A DNA stretch of 27,067 nucleotides from Sphingomonadales bacterium UBA6174 (GCA_002422945.1 DITW01000068.1:1-27067), one strand, 5' to 3'. Counted from the first letter of the stretch, positions 17,057 to 24,603 are shown. Numbers and translations are program-made. Notes: a model not told the origin generated them from the letters alone.

Positions 17057-17686
17057 ATGCCAGCACATGTAGTCGTGACCGGCGCAAGCCGTTCTTTCCC
17101 CGGAGATGTGCCTGTCATGCATGGGAGGGGCGTCATATTGGCAGGTGAGGTGACCAGCGATGGGATCGCTGCTGCGGCGCAATTAGAAGGGGATTTCATT
17201 GCCATTGAGCTTGGCAATGAATGTCTTGCCCATCACATTGGGCTGGATACGAATGCCAATCTTTCCTGCGTTGTCGGATTCGCGCGCTTCAGGCTTGGCA
17301 CAGCCGAACCAGGGAATCTGATTGAACTGGTTTCGACCGACTGGACTGATAAAAATGCGCTCGCTGCTGCCAAGGCTGCCTTTCAGTCGGGTGGATTTAT
17401 CATTGCATGCTGTGCCGATCGGCCGGGACGGATCGTTAATCGGCTGATTAGGCCTTATCTTAACGCCGTACTTCGGCGGCTGGACGATGGATTGGCAACA
17501 GCGGCAGACATGGACAAGACCCTGATGATGGGTCTTGGCTATCCTGAAGGTCCGAATGCGCTCCTCGACCGGACTGGGCTGGCCGATCATTATGAAGTGA
17601 GCGCAGCCTTGCAGGCTGCACTTGGCGACGCAGATTTCGCACCGGCAAGGCGTGCCCAGATTGCGTGGCATAGGGACATGGCATGA
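17057..17686 (+). CDS. Stand-alone C-terminal half of a PaaH-like dehydrogenase (reduced Rossmann + 3HCDH)
   Basis: A 209-aa protein without its own NAD-binding Gly-rich loop or catalytic His/Glu. Residues about 1-105 look like the 'reduced Rossmann' domain found in the middle of long (about 480-510 aa) 3-hydroxyacyl-CoA dehydrogenases. Residues about 115-205 form a 3HCDH helical domain (PGRIVNRLIRPYLNAVLRR, then TLMMGLGYPEGPNALLDR). Together with the preceding 289-aa protein it equals the length and order of PaaH, so a one-chain enzyme appears split. TTG ATG ATG lies at 17051-17059. GGAG (17046-17049) is 7 nt from ATG 17057 and 4 nt from ATG 17054, so 17057 is preferred. It probably provides dimer or substrate-pocket contacts to the first half. 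Confidence 0.8.
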   Translation: MPAHVVVTGASRSFPGDVPVMHGRGVILAGEVTSDGIAAAAQLEGDFIAIELGNECLAHHIGLDTNANLSCVVGFARFRLGTAEPGNLIELVSTDWTDKNALAAAKAAFQSGGFIIACCADRPGRIVNRLIRPYLNAVLRRLDDGLATAADMDKTLMMGLGYPEGPNALLDRTGLADHYEVSAALQAALGDADFAPARRAQIAWHRDMA

Positions 17687-18009
17687 CATTCCCGCCATGT
17701 ATTAGGCACGGCATTCGCGGCACGGCTGATGCACGCGTTATGGATGTGCTGGAGGCCAGCTCTCGCGCCGCAGGCGTGTCATTGGCCGAGCGGATTGAAT
17801 CTATCATTGATTTCGACGACCAGCTCTGGACAACATGGCGTTCCCCACAGGATCGCGCATCATTTTCCTTATTTATTGATCGTGCCTGGGCAGCGCAGGG
17901 GGGAGGCAGAGGCACACTCCACCTCATCCGGAGTAACGAGGACTATGATTATCAGGAAGATTGTATGAACGATGCGTCCTTTTCGTCAGGCAATGCTGGT
18001 GAGGTTTGA
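17683..18009 (+). CDS. Small unknown protein at the operon end
   Basis: A 108-aa frame whose ATG overlaps the previous stop by 4 nt (ATGA), the same junction type as real genes of this operon, which argues that it is translated. The N-terminal two thirds read as helical (VMDVLEASSRAAGVSLAERI) and then tryptophan-containing (DDQLWTTWRSPQDRA). The tail is acidic and low in structure. I recognise no family, signal peptide or membrane segment. Its 3' end overlaps the convergent LysR gene by 24 bases. It could be a pathway accessory protein or a decayed remnant. Confidence 0.5.
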   Translation: MTFPPCIRHGIRGTADARVMDVLEASSRAAGVSLAERIESIIDFDDQLWTTWRSPQDRASFSLFIDRAWAAQGGGRGTLHLIRSNEDYDYQEDCMNDASFSSGNAGEV

Positions 18010-18924
18010 GGTGCGCTCGTGCACGACCGCCGATATATGACCGACCATCACGTCGATGAGGTTGCCATAGCGCGCCTCTTTGAAATGGGCCACAAACAGC
18101 GAACGCTTGAGTGCTGGCCGCAGGCCGAGCGCCACAAAACGCCCATCGCCGAATTCAAGCGCGGCGGTGGATTGCGGCAGCACCGTTGCCATTTGCCCTT
18201 CGGCCACGACCTCGCGGATCAACGGCACGCTGTCAATCTGGACATGCGGCGTCAAGCTGAGGTCGCCAGCGACCATATAGCCGTCGATCAGATCCCGCAG
18301 GCCATTGGCAGAGGAAGGAACCGCAAGCCGCTGTTCCGCAAGATCGCGACGGGAAATATTACCCATTGTGGACAAGGGGTGGCCCTGCGCAACGAGGCAG
18401 ACCATCGGTTCCACCAACAGTTCGCGCACTTCAAAACGCGTCTTGTTAGGGACGGAATGGACGATGCCGATGTCCACATCGTCAGCGACCAGCTTTTCGT
18501 AGATTTCTCCAGTGAGCAATTGGGTGACGACGAGTTCGACATCAGGCATCTCTTCCATGAAACGCCGCAATATTTCGGGCATATAGAGGGTCATGAAAGT
18601 TGCAGGGGCCGCCAGCCTGATCTGTCCGGCAGGCTTACGCTTTGCGATGTCGAGTTCGGAAAGGGCGTTGCCCATTTCGCGCAAAATACCCTCGGCCCGG
18701 CGGAGCAGAATCTCGCCAAACGGTGTCAGCGTAACGCCACGGCCATTGCGATCAAGAAGCTGCATGCCGAGCTCGTCTTCAAGTTTCGCGATCTGGCGAC
18801 TGATGACCGGTTGCGGGGCATCAAGCGCCCCTTCAGCCCTGCTGAGGCTGCCGTGCTTGGCGACATGGTAAAAATAGAGCAATCGGCGGGAATCGATGAT
18901 CGATTTGCTGGATACTTCGGCCAA
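17986..18924 (-). CDS. LysR-type transcriptional regulator
   Basis: A 312-aa LTTR: an N-terminal winged helix-turn-helix (about residues 14-73, LYFYHVAKHGSLSRAEGAL, then QPVISRQIAKLEDELG, then LTPFG), a linker helix, and a periplasmic-binding-protein-like effector domain (about 95-300, QIRLAAPATFMTLYMPEIL). The frame reaches a GTG at 18933, but the AAGGAG there overlaps that codon. The same AAGGAG is 8 nt from TTG 18924, so 18924 is the better start. It is divergent from the thiolase-like gene and convergent with the long operon, the usual arrangement of a pathway-specific regulator responding to an intermediate. Whether it also binds the palindromic sites at 2923 and 7347 is unknown. Confidence 0.92.
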   Translation of the reverse strand: MAEVSSKSIIDSRRLLYFYHVAKHGSLSRAEGALDAPQPVISRQIAKLEDELGMQLLDRNGRGVTLTPFGEILLRRAEGILREMGNALSELDIAKRKPAGQIRLAAPATFMTLYMPEILRRFMEEMPDVELVVTQLLTGEIYEKLVADDVDIGIVHSVPNKTRFEVRELLVEPMVCLVAQGHPLSTMGNISRRDLAEQRLAVPSSANGLRDLIDGYMVAGDLSLTPHVQIDSVPLIREVVAEGQMATVLPQSTAALEFGDGRFVALGLRPALKRSLFVAHFKEARYGNLIDVMVGHISAVVHERTSNLTSIA

Positions 18925-19100
18925 AAGGCGCACTCCTTGACTGGATTATTTTATCGCTGGACGCCCTCGTCGCGTCAGTCTCATTCACCGCGTATGTTAC
19001 AGAAAATAATCTATATGATCACCTTCAATATTGCAATTTTGGGGCAAGTCATAATCTCTGCCGCACCCTTTTGGAAAACAGATCGCTTGGAGAGACGCTC
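18925..19100. promoter_or_regulatory. Divergent promoter region, LysR / thiolase-like operon
   Basis: About 175 bases between divergent starts, with an AT-rich part at 19000-19050. TTCAATATTGCAA (19024-19036) has the T-N11-A form with a central CAATATTG palindrome and is a candidate LysR-binding box. ATCTATATGAT (19009-19019) is a second small dyad. CTTGGAGAG (19080-19088) precedes ATG 19101 with a 6-nt gap. No clear -35/-10 pair stands out. Confidence 0.4.
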
Positions 19101-20291
19101 ATGTCCTGCCGCCCTGTAATCATCGGTTGCAGTGCGCTGCCCGTTGGTCGCTATCAAACGCCTGCCGATGCCGCAACGCATGTGCTGGAGCATGAACTGC
19201 TGGCGAAGCTGGTTATTCAGGCAATGGCCGATTCCGGGGCAGAAAGGGAGCGGGTCGGCGCAATCGTGGTGGCCCAGCCACGGCCCTATACGCGCCAGCA
19301 GTATTTCAGCACTTTCATGACCAGCTATTTGCGTATTCCATGTGATGGTATCGTCATGGAAGTTCTTGGCAATGGCCTGACAGGGGCGCTGGCGTTCGAC
19401 AAGGCAATCGACGAAGTTGCTCTTGGCCGAACAGAGGTGGCCCTAGCGCTTGGCATCAATATGGAAACCGCGACCAGCGCCCGCGACCACATGATGGAGA
19501 GTATGCGCAAAACCGGCGATGTCGATTTTCATGCCCCTGCAGGTTTCACGCCAATCAGTTGGTATGCGCTCGATATGCAGCGGTATATGTTCGAATATGG
19601 CGTGAACCGCGCGCAAGTCGCTGCCGTTGCGGTGAAGAATCGCAGCCATGCCGCGCACAACCCGCTGGCCCAGTTTCGCAAGCCGATCACGCTTGAAGAT
19701 GTGCTGGCACAGCGGCCCATCGTAGAGCCGCTCGGGCTTTACGAGGTGCCGCCGCGCGGAGATGGCGCTGCCTGCGTGGTGATTGCCAGTGAGGATTACG
19801 CCCGTCGACTTGGATTGCCTTATGTCAGCATTCGTTCCCGCGCCTTCCATCATGAAGGGGTTCATCAGATTGGAGATGTGCCAACCGATATGATCGGTTT
19901 TGCTGCTGCCGCTACCGCTGCAAAGGCGGGGTTTGAGGCTGCGGGCCTTGGCCCTGACGATGTTGATGTGGCGGAGCTTTATGCGCCTTGCACCATTGTC
20001 GAGGTGCTGGCGAGCGAAGCTGCGGGTTTTATTCCAAGGGGGCAGGGCGCGTACGCTGCCGCCAGTGGCGTCACATCACTTGGCGGCAAGATCCCGATAG
20101 GAACGTCCGGCGGATTGACCTCACGGGGACACCCCTCCTACGCGACGCCGCTATATAGCGTGGTCGAACTCTTCGACCAATTGCGCGGTCGCGCCGGTGC
20201 GCGACAGGTGGACCGGGCGCGGATCGGATTCATCATGAACGAACTCGGCAATTATAACGCCGCACTAGTTCATGTGCTGGAGGCTGCATAA
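19101..20291 (+). CDS. Thiolase-fold SCP-x/Ltp-like protein lacking the nucleophilic Cys
   Basis: A 396-aa protein of the nonspecific lipid-transfer/SCP-x thiolase group that pairs with DUF35 proteins. The thiolase fold is clear: EVALALGIN (112-120), SGGLTSRGHPSYATPL (336-351) with His344, and an N-terminal half ending near 120. The column that carries the catalytic Cys of thiolases (CATG or CASG) reads NGLTG, with Gly92-Leu93. The second Cys motif near the C-terminus reads MNELGNYN (379-386). Ordinary Claisen thiolysis is therefore unlikely. By analogy with Ltp2-ChsH2 of steroid side-chain catabolism, a retro-aldol C-C cleavage is plausible. The ORF is open to TTG 19071; GGAGAG 6 nt ahead selects ATG 19101. 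The stop overlaps the DUF35 start (TAATG). Confidence 0.88.
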   Translation: MSCRPVIIGCSALPVGRYQTPADAATHVLEHELLAKLVIQAMADSGAERERVGAIVVAQPRPYTRQQYFSTFMTSYLRIPCDGIVMEVLGNGLTGALAFDKAIDEVALGRTEVALALGINMETATSARDHMMESMRKTGDVDFHAPAGFTPISWYALDMQRYMFEYGVNRAQVAAVAVKNRSHAAHNPLAQFRKPITLEDVLAQRPIVEPLGLYEVPPRGDGAACVVIASEDYARRLGLPYVSIRSRAFHHEGVHQIGDVPTDMIGFAAAATAAKAGFEAAGLGPDDVDVAELYAPCTIVEVLASEAAGFIPRGQGAYAAASGVTSLGGKIPIGTSGGLTSRGHPSYATPLYSVVELFDQLRGRAGARQVDRARIGFIMNELGNYNAALVHVLEAA

Positions 20292-20734
20292 TGACGATGC
20301 CTTTGGTAACAATGCCGCATGCCCGCCGCTATCCGCCCCGGGTGACGGAATTCACCCGTGTATTTTGGGACGCACTAGTCGATGGGCGGTTCCTCGTGAC
20401 GCGATGCGCAGCATGTGACCGGCATAGCTTTCCGCCCAAGCCCATCTGCCCATATTGCTGGACAGATGCGATTCTCTGGGAAGAACAGGCCACTAGTGGG
20501 AAGATATATTCATGGACGCGTGTCCATGCCGGGCCAGCAATTTTTGAGGCTGATCTGCCTTATTCTATTGGAATCATAGATCTTGATAGCGGCGTGCGTC
20601 TCGCCTGCCCACTGATTGGCGAAGTGCAATGGTGTTGCGGTATGGAGATCGAGATGGTCAGCGTCATTCACCCGGATGGGCCTTTTTTTGGCGCTCGCCC
20701 GAAAATAGTTTCGCATAACAGATATATCGTTTAG
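20291..20734 (+). CDS. DUF35 OB-fold protein with Zn ribbon, partner of the thiolase-like enzyme
   Basis: A 147-aa protein. The rubredoxin-like zinc ribbon is Cys39-X2-Cys42 and Cys53-X2-Cys56 (CAACDRHSFPPKPICPYC), followed by the acyl-CoA-binding OB fold (GKIYSWTRVHAGP, then PYSIGIIDLDSGVRL). Such proteins form obligate complexes with SCP-x-type thiolases or aldolases (ChsH2 C-terminal domain with Ltp2; IpfE with IpfD in profen degradation). The ATG shares one base with the stop of the thiolase-like gene, consistent with a stoichiometric complex. The last codons overlap operator-like site D upstream of the cupin gene. Confidence 0.92.
   Translation: MTMPLVTMPHARRYPPRVTEFTRVFWDALVDGRFLVTRCAACDRHSFPPKPICPYCWTDAILWEEQATSGKIYSWTRVHAGPAIFEADLPYSIGIIDLDSGVRLACPLIGEVQWCCGMEIEMVSVIHPDGPFFGARPKIVSHNRYIV
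20713..20727. promoter_or_regulatory. Operator-like element, site D (weak)
   Basis: GCATAACAGATATAT. Its reverse complement matches the core of sites A and B at 12 of 15 positions each. It lies within the final codons of the DUF35 gene and about 60 nt before the cupin start, so it could control the cupin genes separately from the thiolase-like pair. AT-richness makes chance matches possible. Confidence 0.35.
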
Positions 20735-20788
20735 TGTATTATGCAACGTGAACAGAACAAAAGATTCGTTCCAGTCAAGGAGAGAGAG

Positions 20789-21340
20789 ATGTCCGCTATC
20801 ATTCAGCAGTCTGCCGCCAAGGTTGCCCCGCGCAATAATCCTGATCAGGATGGCTTTGCCGTGGCCGATCGTTACATGTCCAAGATTTTTCCGGACGGCT
20901 CTTCGCTCGTGCGCTGTGAGCAACTGCCATGGACACCTTGGGCAATGGAGGGTGCCGAATTCAAACTCCTCTACATCAATCGCGCGCACGGCATGTTTAC
21001 TGCCCTGATCCGCATGCGAGGCGGTTTGGAAACCCCCGATCACCATCATTTTGGTGAAGCCCATGCTTTTGTGATCGACGGCGAATTTTCCTATGAATAT
21101 GGCACGATGTACGAAGGTGATTATATCGTTGAAGCAGGCGGGATTCACCACAAGCCAGTCATCGGCAAGGATGGCGCCACTTTCTTCGTAATTTTCTATG
21201 CAGGTTTGAGCGGCGTCGGTGAAGACGGCCTGCCCACCGGTGAATTCATCGATTGCGAATGGATGTATCGCGCGGCCAAGGCGAACGGCGCTGCAGATCA
21301 TCTGCCACCTCCACCCTTTCAGGCGTTGCACGCATCATAA
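20789..21340 (+). CDS. Cupin protein, acetylacetone/hydroxyacetophenone dioxygenase-like
   Basis: A 183-aa single-domain cupin. Metal-ligand candidates are His85-His86-His87, Glu90 and His92 (PDHHHFGEAH) and His120/His121 (GGIHHKPV) on the second motif. The pattern and the compact size recall ChrR-type cupins, including the beta-diketone-cleaving Dke1 and 2,4'-dihydroxyacetophenone dioxygenase. An oxidative C-C cleavage of a diketone intermediate is possible but unproven; an isomerase or a non-enzymatic role is equally open. No signal peptide is seen, so it is cytoplasmic. The frame extends to ATG 20741, but AAGGAG (20777-20782), 6 nt before 20789, marks the start. Confidence 0.82.
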   Translation: MSAIIQQSAAKVAPRNNPDQDGFAVADRYMSKIFPDGSSLVRCEQLPWTPWAMEGAEFKLLYINRAHGMFTALIRMRGGLETPDHHHFGEAHAFVIDGEFSYEYGTMYEGDYIVEAGGIHHKPVIGKDGATFFVIFYAGLSGVGEDGLPTGEFIDCEWMYRAAKANGAADHLPPPPFQALHAS

Positions 21341-21396
21341 GCCGGCGGCAATTGCCCCATATCGATACCGGACTATCGGTCAGGAGAATGTCTAAG

Positions 21397-21951
21397 ATGA
21401 TTTTACGTTCAGCCTTGCTTGCAATTGGGTTCGCAGCGTTGACGGCTTGTGCTGCCAACGCATCTCCTCGACCTGCGCCGCCGCCGCCCCAAGCTGCGCA
21501 TGACGTGCATGGTCCGGACGCGGCGGCAATTTTGCTGCAACGGGCCGCAGATGCGGCTTTCATGTCAGTGCCGGGCGTCCCGGCCTGCACCACGATCGCG
21601 CCGTTAAGGGGCAATATGGCAACCGGGCCATCGACCCTCATGGTGCGGATGAAGTCAGGCTGTCTTGTGCCCAATCACTGGCACACGCCTTCCGAAGAAT
21701 TGGTGGTGCTGCAAGGCGCGCCGCTGGCGCAGATGAAGGGCGAACGGCCAGTGATGTTGCAATTAGGTTCCTATTCGCAACTGCCGAGCGGCCATATCCA
21801 CCGTTTCCGCTGCACATCGGCTGAGGACTGTTTGATATTCATGGTTGCCGATGCACCTTTCGATATCTTTTTCGTCGATGAGGCAGGGGCCCCGATGACG
21901 ACTGAGGCTGCGCTCGCGGCGGCGGTGCTGGATGATGGGTCGGGTTGGTAA
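21397..21951 (+). CDS. Cupin-domain lipoprotein
   Basis: A 184-aa protein with an N-terminal lipoprotein signal: hydrophobic ILRSALLAIGFAA, then lipobox LTAC with Cys18, then a Pro-rich linker (24-31). The rest is a cupin with His94, His96, Glu100/Glu101 (PNHWHTPSEE) and His133/His135 (SGHIHRFRC), a complete metal-binding set. It is thus expected in the periplasm or anchored to a membrane, unlike its cytoplasmic neighbour. AGGAG (21382-21386) is 1 nt before ATG 21388 and 10 nt before ATG 21397; the second is preferred. The frame is open back to 21253 in the preceding gene, but those residues would abolish the signal. Function unknown; it may handle the substrate or a toxic by-product before uptake. 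Confidence 0.82.
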   Translation: MILRSALLAIGFAALTACAANASPRPAPPPPQAAHDVHGPDAAAILLQRAADAAFMSVPGVPACTTIAPLRGNMATGPSTLMVRMKSGCLVPNHWHTPSEELVVLQGAPLAQMKGERPVMLQLGSYSQLPSGHIHRFRCTSAEDCLIFMVADAPFDIFFVDEAGAPMTTEAALAAAVLDDGSGW

Positions 21952-21966
21952 ACATCTAAGATAAGG

Positions 21967-22000
21967 CTGCACGTGCAGTAGGCGCAATTTTCCTGCGCCT
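21967..22000 (+). terminator. Possible terminator after the cupin genes
   Basis: AGGCGCA (21980-21986) and TGCGCCT (21994-22000) form a 7-bp stem around a 7-nt loop. It can be extended by a G-T and further pairs at its base. A separate 12-bp palindrome, CTGCACGTGCAG, overlaps at 21967-21978. No T-run follows, so the function is uncertain. Confidence 0.4.
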
Positions 22001-22019
22001 GCTCAGCGGCCTTAGGTTG

Positions 22020-22099
22020 CGCAATTTTAATATAGTAAATTGATTAACTTATAAAATTATAATCTTGGTAAAGTCGTTATAGGGCAGGGGATTAAGATA
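22020..22099 (+). promoter_or_regulatory. AT-rich promoter region of TonB receptor 2
   Basis: A strikingly AT-rich stretch (22024-22066) with a TATAAT at 22058-22063. The expected -35 at 22035-22040 is poor, so the promoter is only indicated. GGGGA (22087-22091) lies 8 nt before ATG 22100. No copy of the CATATCAG palindrome is seen here, unlike upstream of receptor 1. Confidence 0.4.
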
Positions 22100-24496
22100 A
22101 TGACTAGATTTACATTTCGTGTTGCGCTGCTGCTGAATGCCTCGGTCGCGACGATGGCGCCACAGGCTGTGCTGGCCCAATCTTCAGCCCAGCCTACAGC
22201 TGCTGAAAGTGCGAAGGCGAGTGGCGGCGAGGTTGTAGGTGAGATCATCGTGACCGCACAGCGGCGCGAGGCCAGCCTTCAGAAAACACCCGTTGCTGTT
22301 TCAGTTATTGGCGGAAAAGCGCTGACCGACCGGGCGATCACGACCGAGAGCGATCTGCAGTCCGTAACCCCGGGGCTTACTGTGCGGGCTTCCCAGAACT
22401 CCAACCAGCTCAACTATGCGATCCGGGGGCAGAATCTAGACGCCTTCAGCAACACTCGTCCAGGGGTACTCCCTTATTTCAATGAAATTCAGGTGGGCGG
22501 CGCTGGCGGCGCATCGGCCTTTTATGACCTGCAGTCGGTGCAGGTGCTGAAGGGGCCTCAGGGCACATTGTTTGGGCGCAATGCGACCGGCGGCGCGGTA
22601 TTGTTCACCTCTGCTCGGCCAAAAGAGGAATTTGGCGGCTATATTGATGGCCGCGTCGGCAATTACGATCTCCGACAGATAGAGGGCGCGATCAACGTGC
22701 CGCTGGCAGGCGGCAATGTGCTGACCCGTCTGGCGGGCTTTTACCAGAAGCGCGATGGATATCAGTTCGATCTGTTCAAGAACGAGCGGGCAGGCAATGT
22801 CGACCGCTTTGGTCTGCGTGGCAGCGTGACCCTCAAGCTGTCGGAGACAGTGACGAACGATATTACCGTCGATTATCTGCACTCGGGCGGTAATAATAAT
22901 ATCGGGGGAATTTACAGTCTGAACCCGGACGGCTTGGTCCCGGTCACCCTGCTTACGAACTTCGGCAATGCGCCTTTGTTCGACTATCTGATTGGGGCTT
23001 TCACGGGTCAAGCGCCCGTGGACGGTGCGGCTGCGGCGTTTGCTGCTGCTAACCCCAAGCTCGATCCAGGGGGTATTGCATCCTATATCAATACGCAGCG
23101 CGAGCGCGGGCCTTACAAAGTGGAATCCGATGGCCCGAACGATTATCGTGGCCGCAACCTCATCATATCCAACGTCACGACGATCGAAGTCGGACCGTCT
23201 GCAAAAATCAAGAATATCTTTGGCTATACCCATCTTGAGAACGATGTGTATGGCGATATTGATGGGCTGCCATATGGGATAGATGATAATGGCATTCTCG
23301 GAAAGCGCGACAATACCAAGCAATTGTCCAACGAATTGCAGTTGCAAGGAGAGACGCTTAATGGCCGCCTTAATTATGTGACGGGCGTGTATTTTTCGAC
23401 AGAAACAAACCGCAATATAACGGGCAGCGACCTCTTGCATTTCCCGCTGATCCGCGCGTTACAGAATAATACATCCAAAACGGGCAGCAAAACCTATGCG
23501 GGCTATGCGCAGGGTACATATGATTTGTACGAGGCGACCGGTGTCGCGGGCTTGGGCGCCACCATCGGAGTGCGCTATACTAGTGAAAAACTGCGAATCC
23601 GGATGTTGCCGGATGATATTTCATTCACGGATTCGCCAGTGTTGCAGGCGACCTATCAAACGCGCCAGTCCAAGACATATAGCAACCTAAGCTGGACGAT
23701 CGGCGTGCAAGATCAGGTCAATTCCGACCTGCTTGTATATGCCGTGACGCGGCGCAGCTATCGCAACGGCGGCTATAATGGCGTGGTTCGTCCGGTTCCC
23801 GGCCTTGGTACCAGCGGGGGCAATGGCTATGATGTCGAGACGGTGACGGATGCCGAATTGGGCATCAAGCTGCGCGGTTCCGGGCTGACGCGCTATACGC
23901 TTAACATGGCAGCTTATCACAATTGGGTGAAGGATGCGCAGCGGGTGGCCTACACGCTTGTGGGCGGCTCTCCGGCGGCTGTCACGGTCAATGTGCCAAA
24001 GGCCCGTATTCAGGGCTTTGAACTTGACGGCTCGCTCGACCCGGCGTCATGGCTCAGCATGGGCGCTGCCCTTACCTATACGGACGCCAAATTTACGGAT
24101 AATCTGGTGTCGGTGTCAGGCGGAACGCCGGTGGCCTTCGGGACCTATCCCGATGCGGCGAAATGGTCTGGATCCGTATTCGCTGTATTGAAGGCGCCGG
24201 TCGGTAATATGATGGAGGCATCTTTGCGCGGGGACGTTTACGCGCAAACCAAGACCTATTTCAGTTCGACCGGAAACCTGAACCCCGGCACGGTTTTGCC
24301 CAGCTATGAACTCGTGAATGTGCGTCTCGCGCTCGAAAACAAGGAGGCTGGCTGGACGATTGCCGCACTGGTGAAAAATCTTTTGAAGAAAACCTATTAT
24401 GTTGGTGGGGTCGGACTTGGGGAGTTGTTCCAGTTCAATACCGCCGTGCCGGGCGATCCCCGCACCTTCATGGTGAGTGCGCGCATGAACTTCTGA
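22100..24496 (+). CDS. TonB-dependent outer-membrane receptor 2
   Basis: A 798-aa TonB-dependent transporter. The signal peptide is cleaved near AVLA-Q (26/27), the TonB box is EIIVTAQRRE (48-57), the plug domain has NYAIRGQ and LKGPQGTLFGRNATGGAV, and the C-terminal strand ends in Phe (SARMNF). It is highly similar along its whole length to receptor 1 at 469-2883, including the same barrel motifs (RSYRNGGYN, SPAAVTVNVP, AQTKT or similar). The two are paralogues, one on each side of the enzymes. They probably import the same or related ligands, perhaps under different control, since only receptor 1 has the palindrome. ATG 22100 has GGGGA 8 nt upstream. Confidence 0.94.
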   Translation: MTRFTFRVALLLNASVATMAPQAVLAQSSAQPTAAESAKASGGEVVGEIIVTAQRREASLQKTPVAVSVIGGKALTDRAITTESDLQSVTPGLTVRASQNSNQLNYAIRGQNLDAFSNTRPGVLPYFNEIQVGGAGGASAFYDLQSVQVLKGPQGTLFGRNATGGAVLFTSARPKEEFGGYIDGRVGNYDLRQIEGAINVPLAGGNVLTRLAGFYQKRDGYQFDLFKNERAGNVDRFGLRGSVTLKLSETVTNDITVDYLHSGGNNNIGGIYSLNPDGLVPVTLLTNFGNAPLFDYLIGAFTGQAPVDGAAAAFAAANPKLDPGGIASYINTQRERGPYKVESDGPNDYRGRNLIISNVTTIEVGPSAKIKNIFGYTHLENDVYGDIDGLPYGIDDNGILGKRDNTKQLSNELQLQGETLNGRLNYVTGVYFSTETNRNITGSDLLHFPLIRALQNNTSKTGSKTYAGYAQGTYDLYEATGVAGLGATIGVRYTSEKLRIRMLPDDISFTDSPVLQATYQTRQSKTYSNLSWTIGVQDQVNSDLLVYAVTRRSYRNGGYNGVVRPVPGLGTSGGNGYDVETVTDAELGIKLRGSGLTRYTLNMAAYHNWVKDAQRVAYTLVGGSPAAVTVNVPKARIQGFELDGSLDPASWLSMGAALTYTDAKFTDNLVSVSGGTPVAFGTYPDAAKWSGSVFAVLKAPVGNMMEASLRGDVYAQTKTYFSSTGNLNPGTVLPSYELVNVRLALENKEAGWTIAALVKNLLKKTYYVGGVGLGELFQFNTAVPGDPRTFMVSARMNF

Positions 24497-24520
24497 TTCA
24501 ATCGCGAAATTGCCATTATA

Positions 24521-24556
24521 ATTCGCCCTTCGCGCATGATTGCACGAAGGGCGAAT
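24521..24556 (+). terminator. Hairpin terminator after TonB receptor 2
   Basis: ATTCGCCCTTCG (24521-24532) and CGAAGGGCGAAT (24545-24556) form a perfect 12-bp stem; the loop holds a further GCA/TGC pairing. It lies 25 nt after the receptor stop and about 50 nt before the thiolase gene. No T-run follows. It probably separates the receptor from the thiolase transcript. Confidence 0.6.
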
Positions 24557-24603
24557 GAACGCTTCATGCGCGCCGGAAACCCCTTCATGCCGGGATCAGC
24601 TTC

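Noticed and set aside
16185..17686. Frameshift error splitting one dehydrogenase gene
   Set aside because: The junction has a proper stop, a GGAG at suitable distance and an ATG, like other coupled junctions here; there is no homopolymer run at the break. It remains worth checking by reads.
18019..19119. 366-aa plus-strand frame opposite the LysR gene
   Set aside because: Composition is His- and Arg-rich and domain-free; the other strand has a full LysR protein with HTH, so this is a shadow frame.
19101..20291. Reading the Cys-less thiolase-like gene as a pseudogene
   Set aside because: The frame is intact at full length, has a good ribosome binding site and overlaps an intact DUF35 gene; known functional relatives also lack the usual Cys.
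22436..23440. 334-aa minus-strand frame within TonB receptor 2
   Set aside because: Antisense to a well-supported receptor; translation looks random and has no ribosome binding site.
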